Origin: Patescibacteria group bacterium AH-259-L07
Lineage (GTDB): Bacteria > Patescibacteriota > Patescibacteriia > UBA2591 > UBA6264
Direction of reading: 5' to 3'
NCBI GenBank assembly: GCA_027718005.1
Contig: JALLOP010000014.1
Span: 1-21,426, forward strand
DNA: 21,426 nt
The position numbers and the translations under genes were made by a program. The first letter of the stretch is position 1. Each line of letters begins with the position of its first letter. The notes beneath the pieces are model-generated. The model worked only from the letters and a program-made list of their open reading frames with translations, was not told where the DNA came from and did not search any database. Of the stretch, positions 13,742 to 20,793 are shown one piece after another.

Positions 13742-14971
13742 TTAACCAGATAAATATTTTCTGTTTTTTAATTTTTCAGGTAAATATTCTTGTTTTTCTT
13801 TATAATCATGGTCAGGACTATATTTGTATCCTTTTCCATAATCTAATTTTTTCATTAATTCTGTTGGAGCATTGCGAATATGCAACGGCACTGATAGGTT
13901 CCCGTATTTTTCAACGTCTTTAGCTGCTTCTTCATAGGCCATATATAAAGCGTTTGATTTTTTACATTTAGCCATATATACAGCCGCTTGAGTAAGAATA
14001 ACATTACATTCAGGCATGCCAATAAAGTGGCAAGCAGAATAAGCAGCTACAGCCTGTTCTAGAGCGCGAGAGTTAGCTAAACCAATATCTTCTGATGCAA
14101 AACGAACAATTCGACGAGCTATATACAAAGGGTCTTCTCCTGCTTCAAGCATCCTGGCCAGCCAATACAGAGTGGCATTAATATCCGATCCGCGCATTGA
14201 CTTATGAAAGGCCGAAATTATATTATAGTGTTCTTCTCCATCTTTATCATAAAATAAATGCGATTTTTGAAAAGCCTCCTTAATCAAATCTAAGGTAATA
14301 TTCTTTGTCTTTCTGGTTGGAGGTGATGCAGAAACAGCATATTCAAGTGCATTAAGGGCCGTGCGAGCGTCTCCATTACTCATTTGAGCGATAGCATCAA
14401 TTACTTTCTTACTTATTTTTAAATTTAACTTACCAAGACCTTTTTTCTTGTCATTTACAGCACTCTCAATAATTTTAACAATTTGAGGTTTATTAAGCTG
14501 TTTTAGCACGAATATTCGGCATCTGGAAAGTAAGGAGCTACGAACCTCAAAACTAGGATTTTCTGTGGTAGCTCCAATAAGAATAATGATTCCCTTTTCA
14601 ACCCAAGGCAAAAGCGCGTCCTGCTGTATTTTATTCCAACGATGAATTTCGTCAATAAAAAGTATAGTTGTTTTACCTAATGGTTTATTGGCCTTAGCCG
14701 TTTTTATAATATCACGTAAATCTTTTAAACCGCTGGAGACAGCGCTTATTTGTATGAATTCTGATCTAGTTTGCTTGGCAATAATAAACGCCAAGGTAGT
14801 CTTGCCGCTGCCTGGCGGGCCCCAAAAAATCATTGAAGGTAACTGATCGGATTTAATGGCCTGTCTTAATAAAGTATTTTTGCCAACAATCTTCTCTTGA
14901 CCAAAAAAATTATCAAACGAATCTGGCCTTACTCTATCAGCTAATGGTGTATTTTGAGATGAATTAACCAT
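13742..14971 (-). CDS. rarA: Replication-associated recombination protein A (AAA+ ATPase)
   Basis: The protein has 409 residues, the normal length for RarA/MgsA. Early motifs LADRVRPDSFDNFFGQEKIVG are followed by Walker A GPPGSGKTT (51-59), Walker B ILFIDEIHR (103-111), the sensor-1 region LIGATTENPSFE (131-142) and an arginine-finger SSLLSRCRIF. The C-terminal half has the family's tetramerisation region with MRGSDINATLYWLARML and PECNVILTQAAVYMA. RarA acts at stalled or damaged replication forks, in the clamp-loader superfamily. It is followed by the DUF2130 gene after one junction repeat. Confidence 0.95.
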   Translation of the reverse strand: MVNSSQNTPLADRVRPDSFDNFFGQEKIVGKNTLLRQAIKSDQLPSMIFWGPPGSGKTTLAFIIAKQTRSEFIQISAVSSGLKDLRDIIKTAKANKPLGKTTILFIDEIHRWNKIQQDALLPWVEKGIIILIGATTENPSFEVRSSLLSRCRIFVLKQLNKPQIVKIIESAVNDKKKGLGKLNLKISKKVIDAIAQMSNGDARTALNALEYAVSASPPTRKTKNITLDLIKEAFQKSHLFYDKDGEEHYNIISAFHKSMRGSDINATLYWLARMLEAGEDPLYIARRIVRFASEDIGLANSRALEQAVAAYSACHFIGMPECNVILTQAAVYMAKCKKSNALYMAYEEAAKDVEKYGNLSVPLHIRNAPTELMKKLDYGKGYKYSPDHDYKEKQEYLPEKLKNRKYLSG

Positions 14972-15026
14972 TTAATTTAATTTTTGGGTTATTTTTATTC
15001 TGCGATGAACGCGGCGAAACCGCGTT
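14970..15026. repeat. Junction repeat, copy 2, with hairpin (88-aa gene / rarA)
   Basis: Plus strand: TTTAATTTAATTTTTGGG, TTATTTTTATTCTGCGATG, then the perfect hairpin AACGCGG-CGAAA-CCGCGTT (15008-15026). The words TTATTTTTATTCTGCGATG are identical to copy 5 at 19179-19197. It begins at the rarA start codon. Confidence 0.8.
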
Positions 15027-15028
15027 TA

Positions 15029-15295
15029 TTAGATAGATATCGCCTGCTGGTATTCTGGGAAATAATATGAGATATCTTTGAGATTAAATTTTCTTAAAAT
15101 TGATTCTTTTGGTTCTCGTTTTAACAAAAATTCAAACGACTTATATATTAATACGCTCGGCTCAATATCATTTCTTGTCAATTTTTGCCAATATTCTCTT
15201 TCTAATATAACTTCGTATTCTATGCCATCAACATCGACTAAAAACTGCCATCCAATTTCAGTGTTATTTTGTTTTTTAATTTTTATGTTTTCCAT
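15029..15295 (-). CDS. Conserved hypothetical protein, 88 residues
   Basis: A small soluble protein: a beta-rich first half (IGWQFLVDVDGIEYEVILEREYW) and a helical second half with EFLLKREPKESILRKFNLKDISYYFPEY. The EFLLKREPKESILR-x-FNL pattern recurs in short uncharacterised proteins of many bacteria (from memory), so it is likely real, but no function is known. A hairpin CTGAC-TTC-GTCAG lies just upstream of its start (15310-15322). It is separated from rarA by a junction repeat. Confidence 0.65.
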   Translation of the reverse strand: MENIKIKKQNNTEIGWQFLVDVDGIEYEVILEREYWQKLTRNDIEPSVLIYKSFEFLLKREPKESILRKFNLKDISYYFPEYQQAISI

Positions 15296-15402
15296 TCTTT
15301 ATAAGAACCTGACTTCGTCAGAACCTTGAAGTCTGTAATGAATAATATCTTTATCCAAACTTTAAATAAATGTCAAAACTTGAATCTGCGATTTTTTAAA
15401 TT

Positions 15403-15475
15403 TTATTCCTCAATTAAATTTTCGGGTCATTTTTTGGGTCATTTTTCTATCTTTCGGGTCATTTTTTGGGTCATT
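15403..15475. repeat. Junction repeat, copy 3, with fourfold GGGTCATTT repeat
   Basis: Plus strand: TATTCCTCAATTAAATTTTC, then GGGTCATTT four times (starting at 15424, 15436, 15457 and 15469), arranged as two copies of TTTCGGGTCATTTTTTGGG separated by a short spacer. The last copy supplies the stop codon of the AlbA_2 gene (TGA within AATGACCC on the minus strand). This copy is about 110 bases from the next gene start, unlike the others. Confidence 0.75.
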
Positions 15476-16865
15476 TCCCCCCTTTATATTTAATCGCTCT
15501 TCCAGTTCCAACCCGCTCAACTAATCCAAGTTTTAAAAGTTTCATCAAGTCTCGTTTTGCCGTAGCACCCCCTACTTTAAAGTGCTCCCTATATTTTTTA
15601 TTTGTAAACATAACACCCTTATTAACCATTGATCTTAAAGCTTCAATTTGTCTCTTATTCAATCCTAATTCTCTAAGGTCTATCTTCCCTTTTTCCGGAA
15701 TCAACTTTAGTATGTCTTCGGGAGCATAAAATTTAACCTCAAACCCGCCGCCAATTTCGTTAAAATCTGGTTCTTTCAATCCGTGTTCAACACACCACTG
15801 GACTATTTTATTCGTGCCTCTGCCCCATTGTTCAATATTTTTTATTAGAAAAAAATTGTTAGCAATTGAAGGATTTCTCAAAATAGAATCGTGCTTTCTT
15901 TTTAACAGGGACGGAGTTAATGATTCTGGCAATCTTCCAGGATTTGATATTTCTATTCTGTCATCCAATATAGCTATCTTGATATTACCATGAATGGAAT
16001 AATCTCTATGACAGACGGCATTAACTATGGCTTCTCTTAAAGCATCGGGTGGATATTCCCATACCTCTTCTCGTTTGAACATAACTATTTTAGCTGCCTT
16101 TTTGATGTGAGAAAGAACAAATTTTTCCGCTTCGTCTACTTGGTCTATTATACTCTTCTCTATTAATTTCATATCAATAAAGTCAACGGCCGCTGTTCCT
16201 TTGAATCGAGCACATCTTATTTTTGCTTGTAAAAAGAATTTTTGAGGATCTTTCCCAAATAATAAAATTGAAGCATTGATCAGCTTTCTATTTTTAATTA
16301 ATCTCAACCTTTCCAATACTTCCTTAATTGGGATCTCCGTCTCAATATCAAAATTTCTTTCATGTTTTGCCTTTCTCAAAAACCATTTTACTTTATCCTC
16401 GTCAATGTCTTGCAAAGTAGCGTCTTCACAAACTTGTTCGTCCCAATAAACTTTTTTTCTTTCTAAAATCAGTTTTTCTGTCTCCTCTTTTGACATTCTC
16501 AAAGTAGATTTGCCAACCCTTTTAAAAGCTCTACCAAAAGCAAAAACAGGTTTTTCTTTAGCTTCATCTATGTCAATAATGATTATTCTCTTCTTAACAA
16601 TTTCTTTAACTTCAATTTTGGGATAAACTTTTGGCTCTAAACTGGTTGAAATTTTGTTTGTTAATCTTTCTATTGTATCCTTTCCTGTCTGCAGTCCCGA
16701 AATATTGCCCACAAAGGAAACCCCGATAATAATCTTGCCGCCATTTTTATTGGCAAAACCGGCAATTGTTTGGATAATCTCTTTTATTTGAGACAAAGAA
16801 AGTTTTAGTTCTAGGCTTTCGCTTTCTCCTTTCTCTATTAATTTTTTAACTTCGTTTTTATTCAT
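15471..16865 (-). CDS. AlbA_2/Schlafen-type putative DNA-binding regulator
   Basis: The protein has 464 residues. The N-terminal AlbA_2 (Schlafen-like) domain is shown by GESESLELKLSLSQIKEIIQTIAGFANKNGGKIIIGV (about 13-49) and by RVGKSTLRMSKEE near 117. A C-terminal HATPase_c_4-like region has DALREAIVNAVCHRDYS, followed by IEISNPGRLPE and NIEQWGRGTNKI, and a closing winged helix ends in VERVGTGRAIKYKGGK. Such proteins are often annotated as transcriptional regulators or RecG-like helicases; they lack helicase motifs. Some relatives serve in phage defence. It has its own promoter-like site upstream. Confidence 0.85.
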   Translation of the reverse strand: MNKNEVKKLIEKGESESLELKLSLSQIKEIIQTIAGFANKNGGKIIIGVSFVGNISGLQTGKDTIERLTNKISTSLEPKVYPKIEVKEIVKKRIIIIDIDEAKEKPVFAFGRAFKRVGKSTLRMSKEETEKLILERKKVYWDEQVCEDATLQDIDEDKVKWFLRKAKHERNFDIETEIPIKEVLERLRLIKNRKLINASILLFGKDPQKFFLQAKIRCARFKGTAAVDFIDMKLIEKSIIDQVDEAEKFVLSHIKKAAKIVMFKREEVWEYPPDALREAIVNAVCHRDYSIHGNIKIAILDDRIEISNPGRLPESLTPSLLKRKHDSILRNPSIANNFFLIKNIEQWGRGTNKIVQWCVEHGLKEPDFNEIGGGFEVKFYAPEDILKLIPEKGKIDLRELGLNKRQIEALRSMVNKGVMFTNKKYREHFKVGGATAKRDLMKLLKLGLVERVGTGRAIKYKGGK

Positions 16866-16893
16866 TTTATTTCACATCTTTAACAGAATTTAT

Positions 16894-16902
16894 ATTATAG
16901 CA
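16894..16902 (-). promoter_or_regulatory. Extended -10 promoter of the AlbA_2 gene
   Basis: On the minus strand TGCTATAAT (16902-16894): a perfect -10 box with the TGn extension that can replace a -35 box. Transcription would start near 16887, about 22 bases before the ATG at 16865. Confidence 0.55.
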
Positions 16903-16970
16903 AATTTTTCACTCATATAATTAATAGTAAATTTTAAATTTATTTCCAAAACTTAAATTTTTCATAAATA

Positions 16971-17001
16971 TTCTTAATTAATTTTTTGGATTATCTTCAT
17001 C
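16971..17001. repeat. Diverged junction repeat, copy 6 (HEPN-like / AlbA_2)
   Basis: Plus strand: TTCTTAATTAATTTTTTGG then ATTATCTTCATC. It lines up with TTCTCAATTAAATTTTCGG then GTTATTTTTATT with several changes. The region is very AT-rich, so chance similarity cannot be ruled out. The rest of the 16866-17029 spacer is AT-rich with no gene. Confidence 0.4.
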
Positions 17002-17029
17002 AAATTACCTTTATTTTAAGAACTGTTAC

Positions 17030-17683
17030 CTATTTCCCGATGCCTGTTTTTTCTAATTCTTTTTTAATAATACCAGAGGATATTTTTCTAATATTTTCAT
17101 ACAAAAACTCAATATCATTAATTAGCTCATCTATTTTTTCCTGACTAACAATAGAAACGGGCATGATTCTTGTATTGTTTCCATCTCCCGAATCAGGTAT
17201 CGTTGAAAATAATTCTAAATTGTCATAAGGATTTCCTTGTGGGTACCTTTCGAATTGATTTTCGGTATCACATTTGTTGTTTTGTGGTAGCAATAAACGC
17301 CCAAAGGCATATTTTTCTATAATACCCTTTATTTTAATTTTATTATTGCCTTTAATATTCGTTTTACTTAATAAGTCTAATAAATTATGATTTTTAGGGA
17401 ACTCTGCGTCTTGAATTCCAAGAATAGACTTCAAATAAATTTCTATTCCGTGTTTAAAATTGAAAAGAATTGGAAAAATTAAATATTCAGGAGATTGACG
17501 ATAATTTCCATATATCCTTTTTATGCAATCACCAATTGGGGAATCTACAGATATAGCAAATTCGCTTAATTTTTCATTTAAAATGCGAGCGCTTATTAGC
17601 GCACACTGGAAATAAGATTGAGAAATTATTAACCAATCATATTCTCTCTTGTAATCAAATTTTTCTAATTTTTGTTTAGACAT
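17030..17683 (-). CDS. Hypothetical HEPN-like helical protein
   Basis: The protein has 217 residues from the ATG at 17683. A TTG seven codons upstream lies in the junction repeat and is not preferred. It is mostly helical. FPILFNFKHGIEIYLKSILG followed by KNHNLLDLL resembles the core of HEPN-type proteins, in which a helix with a conserved polar pair precedes an HxL motif. The classical R-x4-6-H catalytic pair is not clearly present (FKHGIE only), so nuclease activity is doubtful. HEPN proteins often belong to toxin-antitoxin or abortive-infection systems. No antitoxin is adjacent unless the AlbA_2 protein plays that part. This is a tentative assignment. Confidence 0.5.
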   Translation of the reverse strand: MSKQKLEKFDYKREYDWLIISQSYFQCALISARILNEKLSEFAISVDSPIGDCIKRIYGNYRQSPEYLIFPILFNFKHGIEIYLKSILGIQDAEFPKNHNLLDLLSKTNIKGNNKIKIKGIIEKYAFGRLLLPQNNKCDTENQFERYPQGNPYDNLELFSTIPDSGDGNNTRIMPVSIVSQEKIDELINDIEFLYENIRKISSGIIKKELEKTGIGK

Positions 17684-17694
17684 CTTTAAAAATT

Positions 17695-17749
17695 TATCTC
17701 TCAATTAAATTTTCGGGTTATTTTTATTCTCTGCCAGGTTCAACCTGGC
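17695..17749. repeat. Junction repeat, copy 4, with hairpin (aldehyde dehydrogenase / HEPN-like)
   Basis: Plus strand: TATCTCTCAATTAAATTTTC, GGGTTATTTTTATTCT, then the perfect hairpin GCCAGGT-TCA-ACCTGGC (17733-17749). The core is a full match to copies 3 and 5 over the first 20 bases, apart from small changes. The hairpin sequence is unrelated to that in copy 2 but sits at about the same distance. Confidence 0.8.
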
Positions 17750-17778
17750 TATTTTAATTTAATTCAACTAACTCAATT

Positions 17779-19151
17779 TTATCTCGGTCTCCCTACAGCT
17801 TTCATTCTCGTAACTTGCTTGAAGCCAAATTTGCCATCATTGCTCCCCATGCCCGATCTTTTATAACCACCAAACGGCGAATTGTCGGAAAAATATGAAG
17901 CTCCATTGATACTAACATTACCAGCCTCTAATTGAGCAACTACTCTATCAGCTCTTTCTAAATCATTCGTGTATATGCGCTCAAACCATAAATAGTATCG
18001 TTCGCTAATCTAATGGCCTCTTCCTCAGTATCAAAAGAAATTATTGGCAATACAGGGCCAAACACTTCTTCATAATAAACTTTCATCTTTTTCGTAATAT
18101 CAGTTAGTACGGTAGGTTGGTAATAAGCGCCTTCTAAACCTTCTGGTCTATTGCCGCCACATTTTACTTCTGCTCCTTTGTCTACCGCGTCTTTAATTTG
18201 TTCTTCAAGGAGTATACGTTGTCTTTCTGCCACTAACGGCCCTACAAAAGTATCTTTATTCAATGGATCACCGATTTTCATGCCTTTTACCTGATCAGTA
18301 ACTCTTTTTACTACTTCATCATACACATCCTTATGCACAATCAGTCTCTTAAGAGCACAACATATCTGACCACAATTTGAATATCTTTCTAAGCATACAG
18401 AATTGATCGCTGTATCAAGGTCCGCATCAGCAAATATAATACCGGGCGAAGAACCGCCCATCTCAAGTATTATTGGTATAAATTTCTTAGCGGCAACTTC
18501 ATATAAGTGTTCCCCGACTTTGGAACTGCCGGTAAAATGAATCATATCTATATCCTGATCTACCAACATTTGATCGACTTTGCCATCACCATAGATAACA
18601 TTTAAAACATCTTTTGGAAAACCCGCCTCCCGAAACATTTTTTCGACACGTTGACTGGTAAGCGGACACTCTTCTGAATGTTTAAATACAACCGTATTAC
18701 CAGCTAACATAGCTTGAGTTGTTGCTATAAAAAAATTTGAACAAGGAAAATTCCAAGGTGTAATCGCTGCAACTACGCCATACGGCTCAAAAAAAACTTT
18801 ATTAGTTTGCGTGTCGGACTCATCAATGATTTCAGGATCAAGATACTGAGGCGCAATTAAAAGTTTATGTTTAATCCATATAATATTCCTTTCAACATTC
18901 TCTTTGCTTTGCGTAATCGGCTTACCGACTTCTTGAGTTTGTATATGTGCCATCTCATCAGCTCTTTTGCTATATATCTCAATTAATTTATTAAAATAAG
19001 AAATTCTCTCTTCAACAAAAAATTTGCGCCAAGGATCAAAAGCTTTTTGAGCGCTCCTAACAGCGGAAACAACTTCGTCAAGAGTTGTTTCATTTACTTC
19101 ACCTATAACCTCATATCCCTTTGCTGGATTTGTTGATTGTAGTTTTTTCAT
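17779..19151 (-). pseudogene. Aldehyde dehydrogenase (succinate-semialdehyde type), frameshifted near the end
   Basis: From the ATG at 19151 the frame runs 397 residues and stops at 17958, ending GLSAYTRMI. The rest of the family's C-terminus continues in another frame from about 17970 to the TAA at 17779-17781: YTNDLERADRVVAQLEAG, then NVSINGASYFSDNSPFGGYKRSGMG, ending MKAVGRPR. Rejoined, it would be about 456 residues, the usual length. The active site is intact: PWNFP with Asn134, Lys157, Glu230 in LEMGG, and Cys264 in CGQIC. The enzyme would oxidise an aldehyde to the acid with NAD(P). The lost piece covers the oligomerisation strand, so the truncated product is probably inactive. A local loss of about four bases, or a sequencing error, would explain it. 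Confidence 0.85.
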
Positions 19152-19154
19152 AAT

Positions 19155-19200
19155 CTATTTCTCAATTAAATTTTCGAGTTATTTTTATTCTGCGATGAAC
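19155..19200. repeat. Junction repeat, copy 5 (methyltransferase remnant / aldehyde dehydrogenase)
   Basis: Plus strand: TATTTCTCAATTAAATTTTC, GAGTTATTTTTATTCTGCG, ATGAAC. It begins four bases upstream of the aldehyde dehydrogenase ATG and runs into the end of the methyltransferase fragment. On the minus strand it encodes that fragment's last residues (SSQNKNNSKI) and stop codon. Confidence 0.8.
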
Positions 19201-19311
19201 ACAGTCTCGCCGCGCTCACATACTTTTTAATTCTTTTTCTTGCCGCCTCAACATATTTTTTGTTTTTCTCAATTCCAATCCAATTTCTACCTAACTTTTT
19301 TGCTACAACTT
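19166..19311 (-). pseudogene. C-terminal remnant of a DNA methyltransferase (N4/N6 type)
   Basis: The frame reads VAKKLGRNWIGIEKNKKYVE and AARKRIKKY, then runs into the junction repeat and stops at 19166-19168. VAKKLGRNWIGIE followed by a Y-V-E-A-A-x-x-R-I helix is the well-known C-terminus of beta-class DNA methyltransferases, in which this strand follows the SAM-binding motif. Everything upstream is missing: an in-frame stop lies directly before the fragment and the sequence switches to the PLD-type fragment at about 19303-19311. It is not the missing end of the D12 methylase at 20367, which belongs to another class. Confidence 0.7.
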
Positions 19312-19461
19312 AAGACAGTTTTTTAATGTTTGCTCAATTACTTTCACGCCTGAATATTTCAAGAAAGCAACGGCCATCTTAACCGAGTTTGCATTTTGCA
19401 ACTCTTGATTGATAATGTTGCCGATTGGGTAATTGAAATTTGAAAGAATTTGTATTGCCAT
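19303..19461 (-). pseudogene. N-terminal remnant of a phospholipase-D-like protein
   Basis: A 52-residue frame from the ATG at 19461 includes NSVKMAVAFLKYSGVKVIEQTLKN, the opening strand and helix of PLD-like domains found in restriction endonucleases and helicases. It stops at TAG (19303-19305) just where homology ends. Its ATG lies two bases after the stop of the BRO-type gene, so it was probably translated with it. The catalytic HxK motifs are not included, so it is certainly non-functional as a nuclease. Confidence 0.55.
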
Positions 19462-19463
19462 AG

Positions 19464-20315
19464 CTACTTATTATCTTTATAAGGTAACGATTTTTTTTCT
19501 TTTGCCATTAACATTTTTGCGTTTTTAGAGGTTATTACACTTTCGCCTGTTTGCTTTTCTATCTCAAGCCTCGCTTTCTTTGCAGCAATACCTCCCTTTC
19601 TGGCAACATCTTTATTATTTTCCAGACCCTCAGGCTTTTTCTTTTGGGATATTTCTGTCGTCGAAGCTTCTGCCAGCATGTTTAACACCAACTCAAGATT
19701 AGTCATGTTATCTCTCAGATTCTCTTTTTTCAACCTTTTGAATCTTTTATATTCTTTTATGCTTTTATCAGCCCATGCTTTAGTGATTTCATTTGTCAAA
19801 ATTGCGTACTCTAGCCCTTCTTTTATACCTCGTTCTTGCCATTCATCGATTAATTCCTTGCGTATCTCGACACTTTTTAGTCGTTGATTTATCCATTCTT
19901 TTGAATAACCTTTTTTCAGATATGTTTTCATTGCCCTGTCAAAAGCAAGCTCCGGATTTTCTGTTTCCTCTATTCGCTCATATCCAACCTTTGCAAGCCA
20001 TAATTTAAATGGTTCTGCTTTTGGTGAGGGAATTGATTGAATTACACGGAGTAAATCCTCCGTAGAAAAACAATCTGTTTTCCTTTGTTTTCCGTCAGGC
20101 GCAGTCATTCTCGACTGTACGATTTTTTCGTACACTTCACTTCCTTCGTTTTTCAGCTTGTTTTTCAGATCACTCCAATAGCGCCTTGGGATCGTAGTAT
20201 CGGTCAAAACTTCAATAACATCGATGATTGAGAAATACCAAACTCCTCGTTCTTCGTCATAAGAACGACGTACTTGCTTTTGACTAAATAAGACTATCGA
20301 ATGTATTTTTTTCAT
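19464..20315 (-). CDS. BRO-N/DinD-like (phage antirepressor type) protein
   Basis: The protein has 283 residues. The first 110 match a BRO N-terminal domain: RRSYDEERGVWYFSIIDVIEVLTD, then RRYWSDLKNKL, then TDCFSTEDLLRVIQSIPSPKAEPFKLWLAKVGYERIEETENPE. Next comes a helical region (WINQRLKSVEIRKELIDEWQERG) and a C-terminal GGIAAKKARLEIEKQTG. BRO domains bind DNA and occur in phage antirepressors, and DinD-like relatives are damage-inducible. Its neighbours (LexA-like repressor upstream, methylase and PLD fragments on either side) suggest a mobile or prophage-derived block. The reading frame is complete, unlike the genes around it. Confidence 0.8.
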   Translation of the reverse strand: MKKIHSIVLFSQKQVRRSYDEERGVWYFSIIDVIEVLTDTTIPRRYWSDLKNKLKNEGSEVYEKIVQSRMTAPDGKQRKTDCFSTEDLLRVIQSIPSPKAEPFKLWLAKVGYERIEETENPELAFDRAMKTYLKKGYSKEWINQRLKSVEIRKELIDEWQERGIKEGLEYAILTNEITKAWADKSIKEYKRFKRLKKENLRDNMTNLELVLNMLAEASTTEISQKKKPEGLENNKDVARKGGIAAKKARLEIEKQTGESVITSKNAKMLMAKEKKSLPYKDNK

Positions 20316-20366
20316 ATTGATTATTTGCTCATCGTTAATTCGGGCATTTGATCTTCCATCTTTTTT

Positions 20367-20786
20367 TCACCCGTACTGAGAGTGACCAAGAAATGTCTTT
20401 AAGAGAAAATAATTACTAAACAATAAATCATTGCTGATGACTTTAATATTTTTTTTATTGAAACTTTCACCTACAACCCCAGTCCCCGCAAAAATATCAC
20501 AAAAAGAATTGAATCCCTTACATTTTTCATTAACGATATCCTCAATAAATCCAAGTAATTTATATTTACTGCCGAGGAACCTTCTATTTTGTATATGAAA
20601 TTTTCCGGAAATGTCTCTTCTTTTAGATACAAAATTGGTTCTACAAACTTTTTTTGTAATAGGAGTATATACTGGTGTTTTAATTTCTAATAAATCAAAA
20701 AGTGAATACTGAATTCTATCAACTCCTTTTTCCAAAAATCTCTTTTTTACTTCTCCGCCTATTAATATATCTTTCGATTTTGGCAT
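20367..20786 (-). pseudogene. D12-class adenine-specific DNA methylase, N-terminal part only
   Basis: The protein has 139 residues. RRFLGSKYKLLGFIEDIV (about 68-85) and FCDIFAGTGVVGESFN (about 95-110) are the first SAM-binding motifs of D12-class (Dam-like) methylases; ISNDLLFSNYFLLKTFLG follows, and the frame then ends GHSQYG. The catalytic motif (D/N)PPY and the target-recognition region, normally another 150 residues or more, are absent. The gene begins eight bases after the LexA-like gene ends, so they may be co-transcribed. Either the C-terminus was lost by deletion before the BRO gene came to lie here, or this is a fragment brought in with it. Confidence 0.75.
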
Positions 20787-20793
20787 ATTATTG

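Noticed and set aside
13702..19200. Integron attC sites as the explanation for the junction repeats
   Set aside because: No consistent RYYYAAC/GTTRRRY core pair flanks the hairpins, two hairpins are unrelated in sequence, some copies lack one, and no tyrosine integrase is in the window.
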